Assembly (NCBI RefSeq): GCF_900007165.1
Contig: NZ_CYGY02000050.1
Location: 33,425 to 97,424, forward strand
Direction: 5' to 3'
DNA: 64,000 nucleotides
DNA from: Paraburkholderia piptadeniae
GTDB taxonomy: Bacteria > Pseudomonadota > Gammaproteobacteria > Burkholderiales > Burkholderiaceae
How positions within the stretch are numbered: the stretch's first letter is position 1; every line of letters starts with the position of its first letter. Of this stretch, positions 17,256 to 25,066 are shown in pieces. The notes beneath the pieces were generated by a model. That model made no database searches, was not told where the DNA came from, and was given only the letters and a program-made list of their open reading frames with translations. The translations under genes and the position numbers were made by a program.

Positions 17256-18812
17256 ATGCGCGCGAGCGTGTTGTCCGACTGGCTGGCCCAGCGTCTGGAC
17301 CGTGGCAACGGTCAGCCCGTGTATCGGCAGCTGCACCGGCTGCTTCAACAGGCGATCCTCACGCGGGAGTTGCCCGCGGGCAGCAAGGTGCCGTCGTCGC
17401 GGCTGCTCGCGAACGAACTGGGCATCGCGCGCAATACCGTCACGCAGGTCTACGAGCAGCTGGCGCTGGAAGGCTATGTGACGTCGGCCACGGGGCGCGG
17501 CACGTTCGTCGCCGATACGTCGCCGGATGAAATCGTCGGATCGCCCGATGCGCAGGCCACGCCGATGCGCTCGAGCGCGTTGGAGCCGTTGCAGCAGGCG
17601 TTGCCGCCTGCAAGGTCCAAAGCGCTGCTGGACACGCAGCCCGCCGCGCGGGCGTTGTCGCAGCGCGGTTCGCGGCTGATCGCGGGCGCGGGCGTGTCCA
17701 AGCGTCAGTGGGGCGCGTTCATGCCCGGCGTGCCCGATGTGACGCGCTTTCCCGCGCGCGTGTGGAGCCGACTGCACAACAAGTACTGGCGGCGTCTGCG
17801 GCCCGATCTGCTGACGTATGCGCCGGGCGGCGGCCTGTCCCTGTTGCGCCACGCGCTCGCGGACTATTTGCGCACGTCGCGCTCCGTGCGCTGCACGCCC
17901 GAGCAGATCGTCATCACGACGGGCATTCACCAGTCCGTCGATCTGGCCGTGCGTCTGCTGTCCGATCCCGGCGACGTCATCTGGACGGAAGACCCGTGCT
18001 ATTGGGGCGTGCGCAGCGTGATGCACGTGTCGGGACTGAAGTCGCGGCCGATTGCCGTCGACGACGAAGGCATCAACCCTTCGCCCGACGATCTCGCGCA
18101 TCCGCCGAAGCTGATGCTCGTGACGCCGTCGCACCAGTACCCGCTCGGCATGGTGATGAGTCTCGCGCGGCGGCGGATGCTGCTCGAATACGCGCGGCAG
18201 CACCACTGCTGGATCATCGAGGACGACTACGACAGCGAATTCCGCTACGGCAACCGGCCGCTCGCTTCGTTGCAGGGTCTCGACACGACGGGGCAGGTGA
18301 TCTATGTCGGCAGCTTCGGCAAGACGCTGTTTCCGGGGCTGCGGATCGGCTATCTCGTCGCGCCCGAGGCGCTGGCCGAGAGTTTCGCGACGGCGAGCGC
18401 TGAGCTGTATCGCGAGGGGCAGTTGCTACAGCAGGCGATGCTCGCGGAGTTCATCAGCGAAGGGCATTTCACGTCGCACATCCGCAAGATGCGCACGCTC
18501 TATGGCCAGCGGCGTTCCGCATTGCTCGACGCCGCCGCGCGGCGCTATGGCGACGCGTTGCCCGCGGTCGGCGGCGATGCGGGCCTGCATCTGGTGATGC
18601 AACTGCCCGAAGGCACCGACGACCGTGCCGTCGCCGCGGCCGCGCTCGAACGCAATATCGTCGTGCGTCCGCTGTCTGGGTATTACGCGCAGGCGTCGCG
18701 CGCGCAGTCGGGGCTGTTGATCGGCTACGCGTGCGTACCCGATGAAGAGATCGCGCCCGCGTTCGACACGCTCGCGCAAGCGATCGATACGACGTTGCCG
18801 CTCTTCGCGTGA
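17256..18812 (+). CDS. gabR: GabR, MocR-family regulator (GntR HTH + aminotransferase domain)
   Basis: A 518-residue MocR-type regulator. Residues 15-85 form a GntR winged HTH (AGSKVPSSRLLANELGIARN, then TVTQVYEQLALEGYV). After a linker of about 60 residues, a fold-type-I aminotransferase domain follows, with the PLP lysine in GSFGKTLFPGLRIGY and EDDYDSEFRY upstream. Characterised GabR proteins bind PLP and GABA and activate gabTD while repressing themselves. The divergent position next to gabT supports this role. AGGAG lies 7 nt before the ATG. Confidence 0.9.
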   Translation: MRASVLSDWLAQRLDRGNGQPVYRQLHRLLQQAILTRELPAGSKVPSSRLLANELGIARNTVTQVYEQLALEGYVTSATGRGTFVADTSPDEIVGSPDAQATPMRSSALEPLQQALPPARSKALLDTQPAARALSQRGSRLIAGAGVSKRQWGAFMPGVPDVTRFPARVWSRLHNKYWRRLRPDLLTYAPGGGLSLLRHALADYLRTSRSVRCTPEQIVITTGIHQSVDLAVRLLSDPGDVIWTEDPCYWGVRSVMHVSGLKSRPIAVDDEGINPSPDDLAHPPKLMLVTPSHQYPLGMVMSLARRRMLLEYARQHHCWIIEDDYDSEFRYGNRPLASLQGLDTTGQVIYVGSFGKTLFPGLRIGYLVAPEALAESFATASAELYREGQLLQQAMLAEFISEGHFTSHIRKMRTLYGQRRSALLDAAARRYGDALPAVGGDAGLHLVMQLPEGTDDRAVAAAALERNIVVRPLSGYYAQASRAQSGLLIGYACVPDEEIAPAFDTLAQAIDTTLPLFA

Positions 18813-18851
18813 ATGCGCGTGAACGCGGTGACACTCACGCCGGTCCGGCAG

Positions 18852-19688
18852 CTATAGCCGGATCAGCACCGCACCGAGCGTGACGAGCGTGCAAGCGACG
18901 ATACGGCGCGCCGTCAGCCTCTCGTGCATGAACGAAAAGCCGATCAGCACCGCGAAAATCGAACTGAGCTCGCGCAGCGCGGACACCATCGCGATGGGCA
19001 GATAGCGGTATGCCTCGATGATCAGGCAATACGCGCTCAGCGCGATCACGCCCGAGAGCATCCCTTTGAGCATCGTCTCGCGCGACGTGAAGAGTCCCTT
19101 CGCGCCGCCGCGCCAATGCCAGACGAGCAGGAACTGGGGCACGTTCCACAGCAGATAGACCCACATGATGTAGCTCATGCCGTTGCCCGCGACGCGCGCG
19201 CCGATGCCATCGACGACCGAGTACGACGCAATGAAGAGGCCCGTCAGCAGCGCATAGGGCACGCTTTCGCCGGAAAAGCGCATGTCGCGGCGAAACGCGA
19301 GCGACACGATGCCGAGCGACACCAGCGCGACGCCCGTCGCCGCGAGCGGCTTCAGCGACTCGTGCGCGAACACGAGCGCGCCGGCGAACACGAGCAGCGG
19401 CGAGAGCCCGCGCGCAATCGGATAGATCTGTCCGAAGTCGCCGCTGCGATACGCGCGGATTAGCGCGAGGCAATAGCCGAATTCGAGCACGACGGACGCG
19501 GCGATATACGGCCACGCGCCGGGCGCGGGCAGCGGCAGCACGGCCACGCCGATCGCGCTGACGGCGATATACGGAATCGACATCATGCCGAGCAGCCAGA
19601 TGCGGTCTTCCGCGAGGCGCAGGAACGCGTTCCAGCTCGCATGGAGCATCGCGGACAACAGGACGAGCAGAACGACGAGGGTATCCAT
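18852..19688 (-). CDS. EamA/DMT-family transporter
   Basis: A 278-residue membrane protein with about 10 predicted helices in two repeated halves, as in drug/metabolite exporters. It begins MDTLVVLLVLLSAMLHASWN, and the second half contains ALRELSSIFAVLIGFSFMHE, a typical EamA closing motif. I chose the ATG at 19688 because TM1 starts there, although no good ribosome-binding site precedes it. It converges with gabR and is probably transcribed alone. The substrate is unknown. Confidence 0.85.
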   Translation of the reverse strand: MDTLVVLLVLLSAMLHASWNAFLRLAEDRIWLLGMMSIPYIAVSAIGVAVLPLPAPGAWPYIAASVVLEFGYCLALIRAYRSGDFGQIYPIARGLSPLLVFAGALVFAHESLKPLAATGVALVSLGIVSLAFRRDMRFSGESVPYALLTGLFIASYSVVDGIGARVAGNGMSYIMWVYLLWNVPQFLLVWHWRGGAKGLFTSRETMLKGMLSGVIALSAYCLIIEAYRYLPIAMVSALRELSSIFAVLIGFSFMHERLTARRIVACTLVTLGAVLIRL

Positions 19689-19841
19689 CGAAGGGAAAAG
19701 AGGGGACAGCAAAAGAGTGATTATTCCGCAGTCGGGCGGGTTGTTGTGGCTTTTTGTGCGAACAGGAGGGGATTTGTGGAAATTGCGCGGGCGGCGTGCT
19801 AGCGCGTCCAGGCCCGCGCCGAACGGAGAGCACCAAACAAA

Positions 19842-19889
19842 ACGCGGCGCTTGCACGGGCCCTGATCGAGACCCTTGCAAGCGCCGCGT
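19842..19889 (-). terminator. Terminator of phnCDE
   Basis: Arms ACGCGGCGCTTGCA (19842-19855) and TGCAAGCGCCGCGT (19876-19889) form a 14-bp stem. On the minus strand TTTTGTTTGG follows. It lies 19 bp past the phnE stop. Confidence 0.8.
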
Positions 19890-19908
19890 CCAGAAGACGC
19901 GCGAACGC

Positions 19909-20742
19909 TCAGATCACGCGCTCGCGCAGCTTTGCCGACAGCAGATCGATCACCGTCACGACGACGATCACCATCAGCATCACGGCCGCCGTCTGCGCGT
20001 AGTTGAACGAGCGGATCGACTCGTACAGCACGACGCCGATGCCGCCCGCGCCGACCATGCCGACCACCATCGCCGAGCGCACGTTCGATTCGAAGCGGTA
20101 CAGCGCATACGAAATCCACAGCGGCAGCACTTGCGGCAGCACGCCATAGATGATCTCGTCGAGGCTCGACGCGCCCGTCGCGCGCACGCCTTCGGCGGGA
20201 CGCGGATCGATGGCTTCGACGGCTTCGGCGAAGAGCTTCGCGAGCACGCCCGTCGTGTGCACCCACAACGCCAGCACGCCCGCAAACGGCCCGAGACCGA
20301 CCGCGACGATGAACAGCATCGCGAACACCATTTCGTTGATCGCGCGGCACGCGTCCATGATGCGGCGCACGGGCTGCACGACCCACGCGGGCGCCATGTT
20401 GTGCGCGGACAGCAGTCCGAACGGCACCGCGCACACGAGCGACAGGGCGGTGCCCCACACCGCGACGGCGAACGTCACCATCATTTCGTGCACATACGTG
20501 CGCCAGTCGCTGAAGTCAGGCGGAAAGAAGTCCCGCGCGAACTGACCCATGTTGCCCGAGTCGGACAGCAGATCGAGCGGGCGCATGTCGGCGGGATGCC
20601 ACGACAGGCCCAGCACGGCGATCACGGCAATCCAGCCGACGAGCGATGTCCAGCTGCGCTTGCCCGCAGCAGCAGCCGTCGCCTTCGATGGCTGTGCGGA
20701 CGAAGTGGTCGAGCGGTCGGCGCTCAGGTCGGCTGCGTTCAT
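19909..20742 (-). CDS. phnE: Phosphonate ABC transporter permease
   Basis: A 277-residue permease of the PhnE type. It has one helix near residues 30-50, then the DVMWGTALS-like entry to the core (here AVAVWGTALSLVCAVPFGLL) and the loop RAINEMVFAMLFIVAVGLGP, which is characteristic of PhnE. The EAA-like coupling region is ATGASSLDEIIYGVLPQVLP. The start overlaps the phnD stop (ATGA). It is the last gene of phnCDE; no phnF-P lyase genes follow, so this is an importer only. The substrate could be a phosphonate, phosphite or a phosphate ester. Confidence 0.9.
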   Translation of the reverse strand: MNAADLSADRSTTSSAQPSKATAAAAGKRSWTSLVGWIAVIAVLGLSWHPADMRPLDLLSDSGNMGQFARDFFPPDFSDWRTYVHEMMVTFAVAVWGTALSLVCAVPFGLLSAHNMAPAWVVQPVRRIMDACRAINEMVFAMLFIVAVGLGPFAGVLALWVHTTGVLAKLFAEAVEAIDPRPAEGVRATGASSLDEIIYGVLPQVLPLWISYALYRFESNVRSAMVVGMVGAGGIGVVLYESIRSFNYAQTAAVMLMVIVVVTVIDLLSAKLRERVI

Positions 20743-21710
20743 TGCTTTTGTGCTGCGCCGAGTGCGGACAGCTTGGCGTCGATCGCGGCCGTCTGCGTCT
20801 TGCGGTCCGCGTCGGACAGCGACGTGTCGGCTTCGATCTTCTGCTTCTGCTGGAACAGCGCGACCTGGCGAACGGGCGCAAGCTGCGCATCCGTCGACGG
20901 CGCAAATCCGCTATAGCCGAAAATGTTCGCCAGCACGGCCTTTTCATGCGCGTCGGTCTTGCCGTAGCCGTAGAAGAACTTGCGCACCTTTTCCTTCGTG
21001 GCGTCCGGCAGATCCTTGCGATACACGAGCGGGTCCGACGGAATCAGCGGCGACTTCCACAGCACGCGCACTTGCGCGAACTGCTCCGGGTGGTGCTTCT
21101 GCAGCGAGTCGAGCTGCTCGGTGTTGTTCGTCGCGATGTCGACCTTGTTGTTCACGACGGCGAGCAGGTTCGCTTCGTGGCTCGCGGGCATCACCGTCTT
21201 GAAGCCCGTGCGCACGTTCACGTTGTTCTTCGCGAACAGGTAGTAGCCGGGAATCAGCGTGCCCGACGTCGAGTTCGGATCGCCGAAGCCGAGGGTCACG
21301 TCCTTCGTGTTCTTGAACACGTCGTCGAGCGTCTTGAAGCGGCTCTTCACGTTCGTAATCAGCAGCGAGTAGTAGCCGGCTTCGCCGTTCGCATACGTCG
21401 TCTTGGCGAACACTTCGCCATTCGAGCGGTCGACGGCTTCCATCGCCGATGCATTGCCGAGATACGCGACCTGCACCTTGTTGAAACGCATGCCTTCGAT
21501 GATGCCCGCGTAGTCGGTCGCGAAGAACGCCTTGACGTTCAGCCCCGTCTGCTTGTTCATGTCGTCGATGAGCGGCTGCCAGCGTTGCTTGAGCACCGAC
21601 GACGAATCGGTCGAGATGATGCCGAGGTTCAGGTCTTCGGCTTGAGCGGCGAAGCTGGCGAAAGCCGATACGGCTGCGACGCCGACGAGCAGAGAGCGCA
21701 AAAATTTCAT
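20739..21710 (-). CDS. phnD: Phosphonate/phosphite ABC substrate-binding protein
   Basis: A 323-residue periplasmic binding protein. The signal peptide (MKFLRSLLVGVAAVSAF, cleavage after AAQA) is followed by LNLGIISTDSSSVLKQRW. The body holds YAGIIEGMRFNKVQVAYLGN and FGDPNSTSGTLIPGYYLF, where the Ser-Thr-Ser cluster forms the phosphonate pocket in PhnD/PtxB proteins. It lies between phnC and phnE. Confidence 0.92.
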   Translation of the reverse strand: MKFLRSLLVGVAAVSAFASFAAQAEDLNLGIISTDSSSVLKQRWQPLIDDMNKQTGLNVKAFFATDYAGIIEGMRFNKVQVAYLGNASAMEAVDRSNGEVFAKTTYANGEAGYYSLLITNVKSRFKTLDDVFKNTKDVTLGFGDPNSTSGTLIPGYYLFAKNNVNVRTGFKTVMPASHEANLLAVVNNKVDIATNNTEQLDSLQKHHPEQFAQVRVLWKSPLIPSDPLVYRKDLPDATKEKVRKFFYGYGKTDAHEKAVLANIFGYSGFAPSTDAQLAPVRQVALFQQKQKIEADTSLSDADRKTQTAAIDAKLSALGAAQKQ

Positions 21711-21764
21711 GAGTTCTGATCCAGGTGAGTGAGTCGGTTACTGCGTTACGGTTGAAGAAAGCGA

Positions 21765-22616
21765 TCAGGCGGAGCGTGCCGCATCGAACGGTATGACGCA
21801 CGCGCGGGACGTCGTGCCGGGCGTGCTGTCGGCGGCGGGGTTGTCCTCGAGCAATTCACGCGCGTCGTCGCCATAGAGCTTTTGCAACAGCGCGGGCGTG
21901 AGCGCCGAAGAAGGCCCGTCATAGACGACCTTGCCGCGCCGCATCGCGATCGTGCGCTTGCAGTACTGCATCGCGATATCGACCTGATGCAGCGACACCA
22001 GCACCGTCAACTGGTGCTCGATGTTGAGCGTGCGCAGCATGTCCATCACGCGGCGCGACGACTCGGGGTCGAGCGATGCGATGGGTTCGTCGGCGAGAAT
22101 GATGCGCGCCTGCTGCACGAGCGTGCGCGCCAGCGCTGCGCGCTGCTGCTGGCCGCCCGACAGGTTCGACGCGCGTTCGCGCGCATGCTCGCCGATGCCG
22201 ACCTCATTCAGCGCCGACATCGACAGCTGGCGTTCGCCGCGCGGAAAGGCGCCCGTGAGCCGGCGCCACAGCGGCAGCCGCGCGAGCGCGCCGATCAGCA
22301 CGTTTGCTTCGACGCTCAGCCGGTTCACGAGATTGAACTGCTGGAATACGAAGCCGATGTCGCGGCGAATGCTGCGCACTTCGCGCACGATGCGGCCGTT
22401 CTGCTGGATCGGGCGGCCGAGTATCGAGATCTGCGAGGGCTGCGCATCCGATGCCGTGAAGCCGGCGATGTGACGCAGCAATGTCGATTTGCCCGAGCCG
22501 GACGCGCCGATCAGCGCGACCATTTCGCCTTGTTCGACTCGCAGGTCGATTTCGTCGAGCGCCTTGCGACCATTGCTGAAAGTCTTGCTCAGACGTTCGA
22601 TGCGGATTGCGTCCAT
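21765..22616 (-). CDS. phnC: Phosphonate ABC transporter ATP-binding protein
   Basis: A 283-residue ATPase with Walker A GASGSGKST (about residues 38-46), Q-loop VFQQFNLV, signature LSGGQQQRAALARTL and Walker B IILADEPIASLDPESS. ADEPIASLDP is diagnostic of PhnC. The ATG at 22616 has AGGA 5 nt upstream; the frame stays open 16 more codons. The C-terminal 35 residues beyond the ATPase core are variable. It is first in phnCDE, with a Pho-box-like sequence about 150 bp upstream. Confidence 0.93.
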   Translation of the reverse strand: MDAIRIERLSKTFSNGRKALDEIDLRVEQGEMVALIGASGSGKSTLLRHIAGFTASDAQPSQISILGRPIQQNGRIVREVRSIRRDIGFVFQQFNLVNRLSVEANVLIGALARLPLWRRLTGAFPRGERQLSMSALNEVGIGEHARERASNLSGGQQQRAALARTLVQQARIILADEPIASLDPESSRRVMDMLRTLNIEHQLTVLVSLHQVDIAMQYCKRTIAMRRGKVVYDGPSSALTPALLQKLYGDDARELLEDNPAADSTPGTTSRACVIPFDAARSA

Positions 22617-22763
22617 GTGTGTCCTGTCGATGACTCCGGTGCTTTGCCGGAAGTTGTGGAACATTTTAGAAAGCGTGTATGACGGTTGAGTGAAGGTGTC
22701 GCAACATCTAGACGACTATATCTTTTCGACAAGACCCGAAAACGGCGCGAAAAGCGCTGCAAT

Positions 22764-22781
22764 GTGTCAGGCGTATGACAG
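22764..22781 (-). promoter_or_regulatory. Pho-box-like site upstream of phnC
   Basis: On the minus strand CTGTCATACGCCTGACAC fits the PhoB pattern CTGTCAT-N4-CTGTCAY with one mismatch in the two heptamers. It is 148 bp upstream of phnC. A further CTGTCAT heptamer lies on the plus strand at 22801-22807. No convincing -10 sits at the standard distance on the phnC side. Confidence 0.5.
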
Positions 22782-22888
22782 GCGAGGCGTTGTCCGCCGT
22801 CTGTCATCCATTGGCAAGCGCGAACCGCTATAGTTGAAGGCATCAGCGCGTGAGCCGTCTCCAATAACCTCCACAACGGGCGCCGCCC

Positions 22889-23926
22889 ATGCCACACGCT
22901 CTCAGCTTTTTGCCCGATACGTTCACGGAGTACGAAGATCTGAAGGCGATACTCGACGTCGGCAGCGGCAGCTTCGAGATTCATACCGTTTGCGAAACGC
23001 GCGCTCACGGCAGAACCTTCTTCGTGCACACCGCGAGCATCGGCTCGCGCGATCCGCGGGCGCCTGCAATCGGCTTTTTCGGCGGCATCCACGGGCTCGA
23101 ACGGATCGGCACCCAACTCGTCCTCGACTACATGCGCGCGCTGCTCGGGCGGCTCGAATGGGACGAGCTGCTCGTGCGCCAGCTTCAATCGATCCGCCTC
23201 ATCTTCATGCCGATCGTCAATCCTGGCGGCATGTGGGCCGCGACGCGCGCGAATCCGAACGGCGTCGACCTGATGCGCAACGCGCCGCAGGACGCCGAGG
23301 AACGCGTGCCGTGGCTCGCGGGCGGACAGCGCGTCGGCCCATGGCTGCCGTGGTATCGCGGACGGCGCGGCGCGCCGATGGAGGTGGAGGCGGCGGCACT
23401 GCTGCGCGTCGTCGAAGAAGAGCTGGCAGTGCGGCCGCTGTCGTTCGCGCTCGATTGCCATTCGGGCTACGGCTGGACCGACAGCATCTGGTTTCCGTAC
23501 GCGAAGACGCGCCGCGCGATGGCGCATCTGCCGGAGATGTACGCGCTCAAGACGATGTTCGAACGCGCGCATCCGCACCACGGCTACATATTCGAGCCGC
23601 AGAGCCATCAATACCTGCTGCACGGCGACCTGTGGGACTGGGCCTATGACCGCACGCCGCCGCCCAACATCTTTCTGCCGATGACGCTCGAGCTCGGCTC
23701 GTGGCTGTGGATCAAGAAGAATCCGCGGCAGATCTTTTCGCGGCAGGGCATGTTCAATCCCGTGAAGGCGCATCGCACGGCGCGTGTGTTGCGGCGTCAC
23801 GCGAATCTGCTCGATTTCCTGACGCGCGCCGCGTATGCGCCGCAGCGCTGGCTGCCGCAAGGCCACCGCCGCGATGAGCTGCTCGATCACGCGATCGATC
23901 ACTGGTACAAGTCCGAGCGCAAATGA
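22889..23926 (+). CDS. M14-like zinc peptidase (succinylglutamate desuccinylase/carboxypeptidase fold)
   Basis: A 345-residue protein with an M14 zinc-peptidase core. GIHGLERIG gives the HxxE zinc ligands (about residues 71-74), and LDCHSGYGW gives the third His. NPGGMWAATRANPNGVDLMR resembles the carboxypeptidase substrate-binding Asn-Arg region. It has no signal peptide, so it is likely cytoplasmic. It diverges from phnCDE and overlaps the downstream hydrolase gene by 4 bp, forming a two-gene operon. No strong ribosome-binding site precedes the ATG. The substrate is unknown; a peptide or an N-acyl amino acid is possible. Confidence 0.8.
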   Translation: MPHALSFLPDTFTEYEDLKAILDVGSGSFEIHTVCETRAHGRTFFVHTASIGSRDPRAPAIGFFGGIHGLERIGTQLVLDYMRALLGRLEWDELLVRQLQSIRLIFMPIVNPGGMWAATRANPNGVDLMRNAPQDAEERVPWLAGGQRVGPWLPWYRGRRGAPMEVEAAALLRVVEEELAVRPLSFALDCHSGYGWTDSIWFPYAKTRRAMAHLPEMYALKTMFERAHPHHGYIFEPQSHQYLLHGDLWDWAYDRTPPPNIFLPMTLELGSWLWIKKNPRQIFSRQGMFNPVKAHRTARVLRRHANLLDFLTRAAYAPQRWLPQGHRRDELLDHAIDHWYKSERK

Positions 23927-24729
23927 ACACGTGGATTCTGCTGCGTGGCCTGACACGCGAGGCGAGACACTGGGGCGCGCTGCCCGATGCGTTGCGCGAG
24001 GCGCTCGACGGCGTCGCTGGCGTTACGCCGGTAGTGGGAAATCCGCGCGAGCGCGTGCTCACCATCGACCTGCCCGGCAACGGCGAATACGCGGACCTGC
24101 GCGCGCCGCTGCGCGTGGCGGAGATGGTCGATTTCGTGCGAGCGGCCGCGCGCGAACGCGGCGCGCCGGGGCCGTACTGCGTGCTGGCGATGTCGTTGGG
24201 CGGCATGGTCGCGACCTGCTGGGCGCAGCGGCATCCCGACGAAATCGCGCGGCTCGTGCTGATCAACACCAGCATGCGGCCGTTCAGCCGTTTCGACGAA
24301 AGGTTGCGTCCCCAGGCATGGCCCGGGCTCTTGCGCGCCGCGCGGCATTGGAATGCGCCGTCCATCGCCGAGGGCGTGATTCACCGGCTGACGTGCAACA
24401 ACGGCAAGACGCGTGCCGCCGACCTGAATACGTGGACGGACATTCGCGCGAGCGCGCCCGTGAGCCGCGCGAACGCGCTGCGCCAGCTGCTTGCGGCGGC
24501 GCGCTTCAGCGCGGGAAAGCGGCGGCCCGCGTGCGCGACGCTCGTGCTGTCGTCGCGCGAGGACGGGCTCGTCGATCCGGCGTGCTCGGTATCGCTGGCT
24601 GCCGCGTGGGGCGCGGATCACTGGATGCATCCATGGGCCGGTCACGACCTGCCTCACGACGACCCCGCATGGACCGTCGGGCGCATTCGCGCCTGGCTCG
24701 CGCAGACAGCCGGGTGTGAAAGAAAATGA
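23923..24729 (+). CDS. Alpha/beta hydrolase
   Basis: A 268-residue alpha/beta-hydrolase-fold protein. The start WILLRGLTREARHWG is a degenerate HG-type oxyanion region. The nucleophile elbow is AMSLGGM (Ser near residue 93), and the C-terminal His lies in HPWAGHDLPHDDP. Its ATG overlaps the stop of the M14-like peptidase gene, so the two are coupled and may act on the same compound. The specific substrate cannot be read. Family confidence is good; function is unknown. Confidence 0.8.
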   Translation: MNTWILLRGLTREARHWGALPDALREALDGVAGVTPVVGNPRERVLTIDLPGNGEYADLRAPLRVAEMVDFVRAAARERGAPGPYCVLAMSLGGMVATCWAQRHPDEIARLVLINTSMRPFSRFDERLRPQAWPGLLRAARHWNAPSIAEGVIHRLTCNNGKTRAADLNTWTDIRASAPVSRANALRQLLAAARFSAGKRRPACATLVLSSREDGLVDPACSVSLAAAWGADHWMHPWAGHDLPHDDPAWTVGRIRAWLAQTAGCERK

Positions 24730-25066
24730 GGAGAATGGATTAGCCGCTCAATGCGGTCATGAAATCCGCAATACGGCTTTATACGTCATGGATGCACGCT
24801 TTAAAGCGAACCTAAAAGCCTAGTGCATCGACGCTGACGACGCCAATAAGAAGAACCCTGACCCATGTTCGTCAGGTAACAGAACGAAGCGTTTTTATCT
24901 ATTTCCAAAGGGCTTTTATGCCCTGGATTCGACACGCTTCTGTCACAGCCGCAAGCAAGCGTGGTCGATGTCGTTCGATGTGCGCGTGCACAATCGGTTT
25001 CGATCCGACGGGTGCATAATGCGCTTCTATCGATGCAGTCGATTGTCGCCCATCGCGGAGGACGTC
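24730..25066. other. Intergenic region upstream of the NAD-glutamate dehydrogenase gene
   Basis: I find no convincing gene in these 337 bp. A weak hairpin (AGGGC 24909-24913, GCCCT 24920-24924) and an AT-richer stretch with CATAAT at 25015-25020 may be parts of a terminator and a promoter, but neither is strong. Confidence 0.4.
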
